From CAZBEL01 sp964628055 (lineage in GTDB: Bacteria; Fidelibacterota; Marinisomatia; Marinisomatales; TCS56), in assembly GCA_964628055.1 (NCBI GenBank), contig CAZVNL010000050.1, forward strand, positions 1-12,286: DNA of 12,286 bases. The letters run 5' to 3'. Shown piece by piece: positions 1-7,149 of the stretch. The notes under the pieces are model-generated. The model did no database searches and was not told the DNA's origin. It saw only the letters and a program-made list of their open reading frames with translations. Made by a program: the position numbers and the translations under genes. Each line of letters begins with the position of its first letter. Within the stretch, counting starts at the first letter, position 1.

Positions 1-1
1 G

Positions 2-667
2 TGGCTTTTTCGGGCCGACATCAAGTTGGGAGTGGCCACGATCCCCGGCTGGTCCCGGCTCTTTCCCCACGCCGATTATTTCAACGACGGGACGGCGGCC
101 ATTTTCGTGGCCTTGCTTTTATTCATCATTCCAGCGCGGCAAGCAGGCGGAAAGCGGATCATGGAGTGGACTAATGCTAAAAAGTTACCCTGGGATATCG
201 TTCTTTTGTTTGGGGGCGGTTTCGCCCTGGCCCAGGGCTTTAAAGACAGCGGCCTTTCCCTTTGGTTGGGAGACCGCCTGAACGCGTTGTCGGGCTTGCC
301 GCCCCTGCTGGTAGTGGCCGGGGTATGTACCCTCCTCATCTTCCTCACGGAGTTGACCTCCAACACGGCCACGGCCCAGATTTTCCTGCCCATTCTGGCT
401 ATCCTGTCAACTGAAATCGGGTTAAATCCACTCTTCCTCATGGTGCCAGGAACGTTGGCCTGTTCCCTGGCTTTTATGTTGCCGGTGGCCACGCCACCCA
501 ACGCTATTATCTTTGGTACTGGTAGGATTCGAATCGGGGATATGGCTAAGGTGGGACTGCTATTAAATTTTATTGGTATCCTGCTTCTCCCCCTGGCCCT
601 CTACATTTTAGGAGCGGTTACTTTAGGCATCGACCTCACTACTTTCCCAGCCTGGGCCGAATTCTAA
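2..667 (+). CDS. SLC13/DASS-family sodium:anion (dicarboxylate/sulfate-type) symporter, C-terminal part
   Basis: This is the C-terminal 221 residues of an inner-membrane transporter. The frame is open to the left edge, so the start lies outside the window and the TTG at 26 is only an internal codon. The fragment alternates hydrophobic segments with two family signatures: the sodium/substrate-binding SNT motif in TELTSNTATAQIFLPI (about residues 118-133 of the fragment) and LPVATPPNAIIFGTG (about 160-174). The segment LFGGGFALAQGFKDSGLS is the usual stretch before the second re-entrant hairpin. Known family members couple sodium import to uptake of succinate, malate, citrate or sulfate. The substrate cannot be read from this part. 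The gene ends at TAA and converges on the next gene, 44 bp away. The family call is firm and the substrate is open. Confidence 0.9.
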   Translation, partial: WLFRADIKLGVATIPGWSRLFPHADYFNDGTAAIFVALLLFIIPARQAGGKRIMEWTNAKKLPWDIVLLFGGGFALAQGFKDSGLSLWLGDRLNALSGLPPLLVVAGVCTLLIFLTELTSNTATAQIFLPILAILSTEIGLNPLFLMVPGTLACSLAFMLPVATPPNAIIFGTGRIRIGDMAKVGLLLNFIGILLLPLALYILGAVTLGIDLTTFPAWAEF

Positions 668-711
668 AGAAACAATTTACACCCGCTACCACTGGGCGTT
701 TGTGACGAATG

Positions 712-1158
712 TCACGGTTTTACCCGGTATTGAAACTGGTAAACGCCCTCTTCCGGTTTTACCGGAATCCACTTAGTATACTTTAAATTTAATTCTTCTT
801 TCAGACCGGGGAAAAGGGGAATTCCACCCCCCAAAATCAAGGGGTGCACCGTGAGATAAAGGTGCGTCAAGAAAGGGGCGAAACGGGTGTTCGTCCTGCC
901 ACCACCGATGACGAAACAACGTTCGCCCGCAATCTTCCCCAGTACCTCTTGGGGGTTATCATTCCGATGAACAACAATGATTCTCCGCTCCGGAAGGACC
1001 GTGGTGAGAGTGGCGAAGGTATTCGAACCCATGATCACCGGGTAGCCCCTTGTCTGTTCCTTGAATAACCCCAGATCCTGAGACCAGGTAATCACTTCCT
1101 CATCGTGCCGGGCAATGTAGCCATCGGCAGTAACGGCAGCAATGAGGATAACCTCCAC
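712..1158 (-). CDS. DHFR / RibD C-terminal-like NADPH-dependent reductase
   Basis: This is a small cytosolic reductase of 148 residues, the normal size for the dihydrofolate reductase fold. The order of motifs matches the fold: IAAVTADGYIA at the N-terminus, then an ITW loop near residue 25, PVIMGSNTF (40-48) at the cofactor-binding helix, LPERRIIVV (55-63), the glycine turn CFVIGGG (81-87) and HPLILGGGIPLFP (105-117). The last motif is closer to the RibD C-terminal (deaminoreductase-like) branch than to classical FolA. The start is GTG at 1158, preceded by AGGT at 8-nt spacing. It lies downstream of the peptidase gene but behind that gene's terminator, so it is probably transcribed separately or by read-through. 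It may be a true dihydrofolate reductase or a reductase of unknown substrate. The fold is confident and the reaction is not. Confidence 0.85.
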   Translation of the reverse strand: MEVILIAAVTADGYIARHDEEVITWSQDLGLFKEQTRGYPVIMGSNTFATLTTVLPERRIIVVHRNDNPQEVLGKIAGERCFVIGGGRTNTRFAPFLTHLYLTVHPLILGGGIPLFPGLKEELNLKYTKWIPVKPEEGVYQFQYRVKP

Positions 1159-1197
1159 AGATTATTACCTATCAATAGCCGGAGCTTTTACAACTGT

Positions 1198-1228
1198 AAA
1201 AAAGGGGTATGTGGACAACATACCCCTT
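1198..1228 (-). terminator. Rho-independent terminator of the M16 peptidase gene
   Basis: A perfect 11-bp inverted repeat (AAGGGGTATGT / ACATACCCCTT, arms 1202-1212 and 1218-1228, 5-nt loop) is followed on the minus strand by six T residues (1198-1203). It begins about 30 nt after the stop codon of the peptidase gene and lies before the reductase start. This is a textbook intrinsic terminator read on the minus strand. Read on the plus strand it lacks a good T tract. Confidence 0.9.
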
Positions 1229-1257
1229 CCGAATTGAATTGGTTCTTACGTCCAGGA

Positions 1258-4017
1258 TCACGGCTCCAGGGGTTGGCCCTCAGAATCCACCGAGCCAGCC
1301 GCAACGATCACCAGGTGATCCAGGTCCACGTACTTCTTAATAGCACCATTAACCTGTTCCAAGGTTAGGCTATTAATGATCTGGGGATATTCATCCAAAT
1401 AGGTAGTGGGTCGTCCGCGTTCGGCGTTAGTCAGAATTTGCCGCGCCATGCCCCGGGTAGTGGCCAACCCCACCTGATAATTCCCGGTGATGGTGGTCTT
1501 TTTACTTTCCAGTTCGTCTTTCGTCACCCCTTCTTGGGTCCACTTGCGAATTTGCTCCAGCGTGGCGTCTTTCCCTTTCTGAAGCAGGGTGGGCGCAAAG
1601 GTTCCCCACGCAGACCAATAGCCGTCGTTGCCATCGTCCACCCCCCGCACCATGGAACCGATCCCGTAAGTGAGGCCCTGCTCGTCACGAACCGTTTGCA
1701 TCAGCCGGGCCGAGAAATTGCCCCCCAAGATATAAACCCCCATCATCAGGGGATAATAGTCTGGATGGTCGCGATCAATGCCAATGGGTTGACCGATGAC
1801 CATATCCGTGCTGGTCTTATCTTCCATGGTGACATAGGTGATAGTTTCCTGGGGAGGGTGCGCTTTTAAGGCAGGAGGCTCAATACTCAAAGGCGAGGTT
1901 TTCCAGCTGCTAAACACGCGTTTCAATTCACCGGCAACAGCCTCCCCCACCACATCGCCAACGGCCACCACAATCATATCGCCTAAACCGTAATTGCGCT
2001 GATGAAAGTTCTGGAGATCCTTCACGGTAACCTGCTCGACGTAGGCAATATCCTGGTCGATCTCCCGGCTGTAATTGGGGTGTCCTTCGGGATAGACAGT
2101 GCGGAGGAACGCGCCGTAGGCTTGGCGGCGAGTGCTTTCCTTCGAACGCTTCAAGCCGCCTATCGTCCGCTTCTTCACCGTTTCCAAATCTTGGGCGTTG
2201 AAAGCTGGTTCCCGAAGCTGCTCGGCAAGGAGACTCAATACCAGGGGAATATTCTCTTTCAAGCAGCGGACGCTAAAATTCACGCGGTAGTCGCCAGTAC
2301 TAAAACTGAGGCGGGCTCCCACTGACTCCAGCATGTCGCTGATCTCGTATTTGGTGTGCGTCTTGGTCCCCTGGTCCAACATAGCCACCGTGATGTCCGC
2401 CACCATAGGGTTCGAAGACGGGCTGAACTCGTTCCCGCCCAACAGACTTCCGGTAATCGTAACCACATCCTGAACGCCGCTCTTCATAGTGAGGAGTTGG
2501 AGGCCTTCCAGGGGGGTGCGTTCTTCGATCCTCGCCGCCACCGAACTACGGGAGGCTTTGGGAGACCCCCAATTTAAGGGGCCCGAGGAGACGCCTAAAA
2601 GACCCTCATTGACATAGGAAAAAGGATGGTTTCCTTTAGGGCCCTCCGCTGCGCTCGCGCCGGCGCCCGCCGTCGTCTCCGGGACAAAATAACCGGTGGT
2701 GCTCTGATCTTCAACCAGGTAGGTTTGAGCCACCCGCTGGATGTCCGCCGCGGTCACCGCTTGAATGCGTTCCTGGTAGGTGGTGTAGTACGTCCAATCC
2801 CCCATAGCGATGGCCTCATTCAGGCTGCTAGCAACAGAGTAGGAGCCATCGCGACTGAAGGCCATCTCGGCCCGTATCTGGGCCCTGGCGCGGTCCACCT
2901 CCTCCTGGGTAACACCTTTGGTTTTAATGTCTTCGTATTCATCCAAAATGATCTGCTCGACCTGAGCATGGTCGGTTCCCGGGGTCAAAAAGGCATACGT
3001 AATAAACAGGCCATTGTCATGGAAAGGAAAGTCCCACATAAATATGTTGGTAGCCAGACCCTTGTCAACGATTTTTCTATAGAAGCGGCTGGATTTTCCA
3101 CCCCCTAAGACTTTGGACAGAATCTGGAGGGGGTAGATGTCCTCATTCAATCCGGGGGGTGTTTTATGCGCCACGCCCACGATTCCAGTTTGCCCAGCAC
3201 GCTTGATGATGAACCGTCGGGGGCCCTCCTGCTTGGGTTCGGTGGTATACATTTCCGGGATGGGTTTCCGGCTACGATGAAACTGGCCAAAGTACCTCTT
3301 CACCGTCGCCAGGGCTTCCTTGGTGCCGAAATCACCGATGATTGTCACCGTGGCGTTGTTGGGCCAATAGAAGGTATTGTAAAACTGCCGCAATCGTTCC
3401 GTGGAAACGTTTTCGATGTCCGAGCGCCAGCCAATAGTCGAATGATGGTAGGGGTGGGCCTGATAGGCCGTAGCCCAGATATTCTTATCCAGAATGTCGA
3501 AGGGATCGTTTTCCCCGCGCTCAAACTCATTCCGCACCACGGTCATTTCCGGTTGGCGGTCTTTGTCCCGCAAGAGGGCATTGCGCATGCGGTCGGATTC
3601 AATCTGCATGGCCCGCTCCAAATGCTCACTAGGCAGGAGCTCGAAATAATTCGTGCGATCCATCCAGGTAGTAGCGTTGATCATCGCCCCCACGTTTTGC
3701 AGAACGGTCCAGATTGAGCGGCCATTCTGCTTATTGAAGCGTCGGGAACCTTTGAACATGAGGTGCTCCAACAAATGGGTAGAGCCGGTGTAGCCGATGG
3801 CTTCGTTCCTTGAGCCCACGTGGTAGGTGACCATAAACGTGACCACCGGGGCGGAGTGATCTTCCATCAATAGGACTGTCAAATCATTGGTGTTCAGGCG
3901 ATATTCATCAATGCCGCCGGAAGATTTAATGTAGGTATAACCGGGATATTTTGTTCCTGCCATGGTAATTCCTGCCAGTAATGCGATAACAACAAAGGGG
4001 GTCCATTTAGTAATCAT
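1258..4017 (-). CDS. Secreted two-domain M16 zinc metallopeptidase (insulinase/pitrilysin-like)
   Basis: This is a 919-residue exported peptidase, the length expected for two fused M16 units (each an active-type plus a partner domain). An N-terminal signal sequence (KW followed by TPFVVIALLAGITMAG) points to export to the periplasm or outer surface. The N-terminal half carries the inverted zinc motif HLLEH (residues 81-85) and the downstream VVRNEFERGEN segment, whose first Glu (about 164) is the likely third zinc ligand. A Gly/Ala-rich linker near residue 450 joins the second half, which lacks HxxEH. That half keeps the RDEQGLTYG segment (Arg about 777, Tyr about 784) typical of the substrate-binding partner domain. 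The ATG at 4017 is chosen over an in-frame TTG at 4032 because GAGGAA lies 7 nt before the ATG and overlaps the TTG. The family's role is degradation of peptides; the natural substrate is unknown. It is transcribed alone and ends at the terminator at 1198-1228. Confidence 0.95.
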   Translation of the reverse strand: MITKWTPFVVIALLAGITMAGTKYPGYTYIKSSGGIDEYRLNTNDLTVLLMEDHSAPVVTFMVTYHVGSRNEAIGYTGSTHLLEHLMFKGSRRFNKQNGRSIWTVLQNVGAMINATTWMDRTNYFELLPSEHLERAMQIESDRMRNALLRDKDRQPEMTVVRNEFERGENDPFDILDKNIWATAYQAHPYHHSTIGWRSDIENVSTERLRQFYNTFYWPNNATVTIIGDFGTKEALATVKRYFGQFHRSRKPIPEMYTTEPKQEGPRRFIIKRAGQTGIVGVAHKTPPGLNEDIYPLQILSKVLGGGKSSRFYRKIVDKGLATNIFMWDFPFHDNGLFITYAFLTPGTDHAQVEQIILDEYEDIKTKGVTQEEVDRARAQIRAEMAFSRDGSYSVASSLNEAIAMGDWTYYTTYQERIQAVTAADIQRVAQTYLVEDQSTTGYFVPETTAGAGASAAEGPKGNHPFSYVNEGLLGVSSGPLNWGSPKASRSSVAARIEERTPLEGLQLLTMKSGVQDVVTITGSLLGGNEFSPSSNPMVADITVAMLDQGTKTHTKYEISDMLESVGARLSFSTGDYRVNFSVRCLKENIPLVLSLLAEQLREPAFNAQDLETVKKRTIGGLKRSKESTRRQAYGAFLRTVYPEGHPNYSREIDQDIAYVEQVTVKDLQNFHQRNYGLGDMIVVAVGDVVGEAVAGELKRVFSSWKTSPLSIEPPALKAHPPQETITYVTMEDKTSTDMVIGQPIGIDRDHPDYYPLMMGVYILGGNFSARLMQTVRDEQGLTYGIGSMVRGVDDGNDGYWSAWGTFAPTLLQKGKDATLEQIRKWTQEGVTKDELESKKTTITGNYQVGLATTRGMARQILTNAERGRPTTYLDEYPQIINSLTLEQVNGAIKKYVDLDHLVIVAAGSVDSEGQPLEP

Positions 4018-4024
4018 AATGATG

Positions 4025-4030
4025 TTCCTC
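4025..4030 (-). promoter_or_regulatory. Ribosome binding site fixing the M16 peptidase start
   Basis: GAGGAA on the minus strand lies 7 nt upstream of the ATG at 4017. It overlaps the alternative TTG codon at 4032, which therefore cannot be the main start. Choosing the ATG also gives a cleaner signal peptide. Confidence 0.75.
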
Positions 4031-4058
4031 AATGGTTTGGTGAAATCTTTAGCCTGTA

Positions 4059-4088
4059 ATTATACGATTTTCTGTGGTTGTCCTTCCA
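4059..4088 (-). promoter_or_regulatory. Probable sigma70-type promoter of the M16 peptidase gene
   Basis: On the minus strand a perfect TATAAT (4064-4059) is preceded, after 18 bp, by a poor -35 match TGGAAG (4088-4083). Transcription would start near 4052, giving a leader of about 35 nt that contains the ribosome binding site. The -10 box and its position support the call. The -35 match is only 3 of 6. Confidence 0.5.
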
Positions 4089-4208
4089 GTGTTTTCCACG
4101 GGCGGAAAGAACCAGTTTCGAAACAGAAGTTTCTTGGCGTTAGCAGTTGCACTGTAATTGTTAGCAAAAAAACAGGTTGGTTAATCTCCAATAATTGTAT
4201 GTTAGTAA

Positions 4209-4235
4209 CGAAGTGAATAATAGGTATTCACTTTG
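4209..4235. repeat. Perfect hairpin-forming inverted repeat
   Basis: AAGTGAATA (4211-4219) and TATTCACTT (4225-4233) form a perfect 9-bp stem with a 5-nt loop. It extends to 11 bp with one G-T wobble and one C-G pair. Neither strand has a T tract after it, so it is not a standard intrinsic terminator. It lies about 190 bp upstream of the peptidase start and 240 bp upstream of the next plus-strand start. It could be an operator, a remnant, or part of a longer leader. Confidence 0.55.
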
Positions 4236-4450
4236 TAAATTACAAACGGCACCGGTTGGCAAATTCAATTCATCGTAAATTTTTTAAAACCGCCAGCAAT
4301 TAGGATCATTTGAAAACCAATTCCATTTCTGATCCCAGATCAGCCCGGTAGTGTCCGTTCGTTTTTTTCCAAAAGTCCGGTACTTTTTGGATACAATAAT
4401 TCTAAAATTCATGATAGATTAATAATCATAAAAGACATTCTCTCAATTAA

Positions 4451-4814
4451 ATGATCCATCAGATTAAAATTGCTTTACTCATTTGCTGTTTTTCCATGGT
4501 GCAGGGGCAAGGAACGAACGGGGATATTTTAACTGGAAAAGGGGGAAAAGAAGCTATCTGTTAACAGTGTTACCGCCAACGACAAACCAGATAGATACAT
4601 CCGTTACGGATACAAGTGTTCTTTTGGCGGCCTGGAAATACGAAACTTTAATGGACCACGTGCTAAAGATAACTATGGGCCCGACCTGTTTTACCTTTTT
4701 AATCATAGCTCAAATGGAAAATGTGACGGCGTCAATGAGAACTATCCCGACGGTAATGTTCTACGGAGGACTATCTTATGGGTCGTGGAAGGGGCTAAGA
4801 TACATCAAGAATAG
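4451..4814 (+). pseudogene. Small secreted protein gene broken by a +1 shift at a G5 run
   Basis: The ATG at 4451 opens a 37-codon frame that begins with a good Sec signal peptide (MIHQIKIALLICCFSMVQGQ) and stops at TAA 4562-4564. Just before the stop lies an A4-G5-A4 run (4537-4549). Removing one G there joins the signal peptide to the frame that continues from 4545 to TAG 4812-4814. That frame is rich in Asp, Asn, Gly and Tyr and has two Cys (for example KPDRYIRYGYKCSFGG and NYGPDLFYLFNHSS), as in an extracytoplasmic domain. The repaired product would be about 120 residues. I recognise no family. A competing frame, open from TTG 4483, covers the same bases but reads less like a protein here. 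Both the shift and the reading are inferences; the gene could also be one longer gene shifted again into the frame that ends at 5289. Confidence 0.45.
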
Positions 4815-5289
4815 TGAGCAGGAAAAACTCGAAGAAATGAGAAAAGGCGTTGGGAAAGCAGATATAGAAGCGCCCAAAATAAAGCTTACCCCCTACGGTT
4901 ATGGTTTCTCCATGTTCTGGCGTTCAGTTGGCGTTTTTTTCGCAGGCGCCCTTATAACCGGCACCTTAGAATACACGGGATATGGATTACTTAAAACTTC
5001 AGATAAAATGTACTACCGTGCCGGATATTTTGGTCTCAGTGGTAACGTTCTCGGATTTTATAAGGGACTGGAGAGCGCCGATCGACGGCACGGCTTACCA
5101 CCGGGATCACTCCTCACCTCGTTGCTCTTGACCACCATGTTGTATTCCGCCTCTGAATACGGTTTCCATAGAACCATCGGTAAAAATTCCATTCCCGATT
5201 ACGCCGATGTTTTGACATTCTCGACATTGTACCTTGGTTACAACTTGAAATACTGGTCCAGAATCATTTCCAGACTGCAACTACGATGA
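4756..5289 (+). CDS. Hypothetical membrane protein, start uncertain
   Basis: I do not recognise this family. The frame is open from TTG 4483, but between 4560 and about 4755 another frame looks like the coding one, so the ATG at 4756 (177 residues) is a compromise. No convincing ribosome binding site precedes it. The product has a charged N-terminal stretch (SEQEKLEEMRKG) followed by hydrophobic segments near SVGVFFAGALITGTLEYTG and SLLLTTMLYSASEYG. Its C-terminus, with PDYADVLTFSTLYLGYNLKYW, recalls small membrane proteins that place a Glu in one helix and an Asp before the last, such as VanZ- or DUF2279-like proteins. This resemblance is weak. The stop TGA overlaps the ATG of the next gene (ATGA), suggesting translational coupling. 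It may itself be the 3' part of a gene that began at 4451. Confidence 0.45.
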   Translation: MFYGGLSYGSWKGLRYIKNSEQEKLEEMRKGVGKADIEAPKIKLTPYGYGFSMFWRSVGVFFAGALITGTLEYTGYGLLKTSDKMYYRAGYFGLSGNVLGFYKGLESADRRHGLPPGSLLTSLLLTTMLYSASEYGFHRTIGKNSIPDYADVLTFSTLYLGYNLKYWSRIISRLQLR

Positions 5290-6110
5290 AGTCATCTTCT
5301 GCCTTCTTGTTACTTGGTTTCCTGCTCCTACATTGCCTGATGACGTCAAGTTGTTATTACCTAGGCATGAATATAGTTGCGCCTAATTCTATGGACCGCT
5401 ATAGCCTTAAACCACAACCAATCAACACTCTACTCTTCACGCGGGTGCCAGCGGCGGAAAAGGCGTCAGCTCCCTAAAAGCAATGGAATATGAGCACCCT
5501 GACCTGGATACGAGTAAAATAGAAACAAAATGGGACTATACAACCCAGGAAATGTCCCTGGTGTGGCAAGCGGGCAAAACGTGGGATGTTGATCTAGGGT
5601 GGTCTGTCTTTCACCACAGCAGGAATAGACTCGAAGCTTCGATTCCTTACAGTTATCAGATCATATAGAGATCGCTAACTTTAAGTTCAATGATTAATCG
5701 CTCCCGGCCAAACAGGTGGCTATAAAAAAGCATCCCTTCATCAATTAGCTCTGATAAAAAAGGACTATAGCTCGTCCATTAATTACCATGAATGGAACAC
5801 CCTTGCAGAAGAAATGCGCCACACCTATTCCCATTTATTCAGCGGCAACCCAATGAACCACTGGCTCCGCTGGGGAGGTGGTATCATATTCAGCTCAAGT
5901 TATATTAGATTGAAGTCCCGCTATGATGACGGCCGGTTTAGAACAACACAGCTGTTTAAATTTTTCCCCGGGTTAAGTTTTTTCATTGGTGTTGAAGTCG
6001 GCGAACTAAACGCCGGATTTGATCAAATCGCTTTCTGGCCTTCAATCGATGAACACATCGGCTGGGATTTTAGTATATCTATCAGCCTTACACCCTCCCG
6101 AAAACACTAA
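5286..6110 (+). pseudogene. Lipoprotein-type, beta-rich surface protein gene with three frameshifts
   Basis: The ATG at 5286 encodes a signal sequence with a lipobox-like end (LLLHCLMTSSC). That frame stops at 5475-5477. A second frame, open from 5411 to TAG 5666-5668, carries STLHAGASGGKGVSSLKAME and more protein-like sequence. A third, open from 5629 to TAA 5695-5697, reads SDHIEIANFKFND. The first frame reopens from 5694 and runs to TAA 6108-6110 with alternating polar/aromatic strands ending in WDFSISISLTPSRKH. Each step corresponds to loss of one base (or gain of two), and the three together restore the original frame. A repaired gene would encode about 275 residues. The strand-like C-terminal half suggests a small outer-membrane barrel or beta-sandwich lipoprotein. 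No family is recognised. The start overlaps the previous stop and the end overlaps the opposing gene's stop. Confidence 0.6.
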
Positions 6111-6497
6111 TTATTTTCATGGTAAGCCCTCATCTGGGCTACTTTAAAATGGGGATAAAGACTCTCATCGACATCATCCGCCGAGAACTCCAGTTGCCAG
6201 AAGGTAGTCATCCCTACCTCGAGAGAAATATTAATTATCTCTCGTGCCCCGCCTAATTTCAAAGTTAGGGTACTATCAAAATAAAAATGCCCCTCTACGT
6301 ACCAAGGAGATAAGATGGTCTCCGTGCCGATATTCTTAACCGTCCCCTCACACTTTAAGTTGGTGGCACCTGCGTTGTAACTACTAATTGAAAAAATGAC
6401 GTCTTCAATAACCGCAACATCCTCACTCCCCACTAAATAGGATTCGTCACATCAGAGTATTACTATGATCATGGCGAAAAAGAATAATGCGATTCAA
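6107..6497 (-). pseudogene. FxLYD-like small lipoprotein gene, disrupted in its signal peptide
   Basis: An uninterrupted frame from 6451 down to TAG 6107-6109 begins CDESYLVGSEDV and encodes a beta-sandwich-like domain. The segment CEGTVKNIGTETILSPWYV followed by alternating strands resembles FxLYD-type domains of cell-surface proteins. Upstream in the same frame, ATG 6472 gives MIIVIL, then TGA (6454-6452), then the Cys. A TTG at 6497 starts MNRIILF in another frame, and removing one T of the T5 run near 6478-6482 joins it to AMIIVIL. The repaired N-terminus is an ordinary lipoprotein signal peptide with TGA where the lipobox -1 residue (usually Gly, Ala or Ser) should be. Alternatively a GTG at 6433 starts an intact 108-residue cytoplasmic protein, but it has no good ribosome binding site and would lose the Cys. 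The pseudogene is the better reading. Confidence 0.5.
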
Positions 6498-6587
6498 TTT
6501 ACTCTATTCCGAAAGATTAGTCAACGGTGTCTAAGTGAAGCTACACCGCGTTAAACTCAAGGCTACATACTGGAATAATAATCGTTT

Positions 6588-7091
6588 TTAGTCTTTCTCC
6601 GGTTGGGTGTTTTTCAGGTTTTTCCAGGACGGAAAGAACTGCCCCGTGGTCTCCATATATTGGTGGTACTCCTCGCCGAAGCGTTCAAGGAGGTAGGCTT
6701 CCTCCTTGCGTACATGCCAGGACCAGAAGAGGCTCAGGGGGACGACGGAGAGGAGCAAGCCCCACGAGCGGAGCCCAAAAGCCAGGATTCCAGTGGTGGA
6801 GTAGATAAGTGCGCTGTACAGGGGGTGGCGGACGAATTGGTAGGGGCCGGCCACGACTAATGTGCGGCCGCGGTCCGGGATTTTCAGGGTTTTTAGACTA
6901 CCTCCCACCAGGTACACCACGTCCATTAGAAAAATTAGGAGCAACACCCAGCGCAACACGGGATGAATGGGCATGGGTGGAATTTGAAGCCAGCGATCGG
7001 CGCCGTAGAATATTCCCCAAATGGGAAGGGTGGCGACGACACCCGTGGGGCCTATGCCAAAAATCCGCTTATATTGCTCACGCCAACTCAT
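6588..7091 (-). CDS. Isoprenylcysteine carboxyl methyltransferase (ICMT/PEMT)-like membrane protein
   Basis: This is an integral membrane protein of 167 residues with about four hydrophobic segments (near 18-30, 47-64, 93-107 and 110-126). The C-terminal half carries the signature of this methyltransferase superfamily: GPYQFVRHPLY (82-92), the AdoMet-binding region, and then KEEAYLLERFGEEYHQY with TGQFFP (129-154). Bacterial members methylate small or lipid-linked substrates that are mostly undefined; prenylated proteins are not implied. ATG 7091 is preferred over TTG 7130 because AGGAG lies 9 nt upstream and the extra N-terminus adds nothing. It follows the delta-beta oxidoreductase chain by 58 bp on the same strand, so it is probably the last gene of that operon. 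A run of eight C (7121-7128) lies in the gap. Confidence 0.85.
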   Translation of the reverse strand: MSWREQYKRIFGIGPTGVVATLPIWGIFYGADRWLQIPPMPIHPVLRWVLLLIFLMDVVYLVGGSLKTLKIPDRGRTLVVAGPYQFVRHPLYSALIYSTTGILAFGLRSWGLLLSVVPLSLFWSWHVRKEEAYLLERFGEEYHQYMETTGQFFPSWKNLKNTQPEKD

Positions 7092-7149
7092 AGCCTCCTG
7101 CTCCTGGGTGAGGGCACGGACCCCCCCCAAGACCAGTACGATTCAAGGG

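Larger units (their letters stand above)
4018..4450. other. 433-bp AT-rich intergenic region
   Basis: This stretch lies between the divergent peptidase gene and the broken secreted-protein gene. Apart from the peptidase promoter and leader and the hairpin at 4209-4235, I see no coding potential. The open frames here are short and lack family motifs or ribosome binding sites. AT-rich sequence at 4385-4450 presumably holds the rightward promoter, but no pair of boxes is clear enough to mark. Confidence 0.6.

Noticed and set aside
696..721. Possible terminator after the transporter gene (GTGAC-GAAT-GTCAC followed by GGTTTT)
   Set aside because: The stem is only 5 bp without wobbles, the T tract is weak, and it overlaps the stop codon of the opposing gene.
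990..1050. A tRNA-like T-loop segment (TTCGAACCC) on the plus strand with a GEGIRTHDH-type translation
   Set aside because: The bases encode the conserved MGSNTFA motif of the DHFR-like gene on the minus strand, and no cloverleaf can be folded around it.
3962..4216. Plus-strand 84-codon open frame across the peptidase start and its promoter
   Set aside because: It overlaps the signal peptide of the peptidase gene and its promoter, and shows no ribosome binding site or domain.
6525..6548. Inverted repeat CGGTGT / ACACCG after the methyltransferase-like gene, sharing ACGGTGTCTAA with 10872-10882
   Set aside because: The stem is 6 bp with a 12-nt loop and no T tract. Repeated 11-mers are expected by chance in a 12-kb window, so the shared word is not evidence of a common element.
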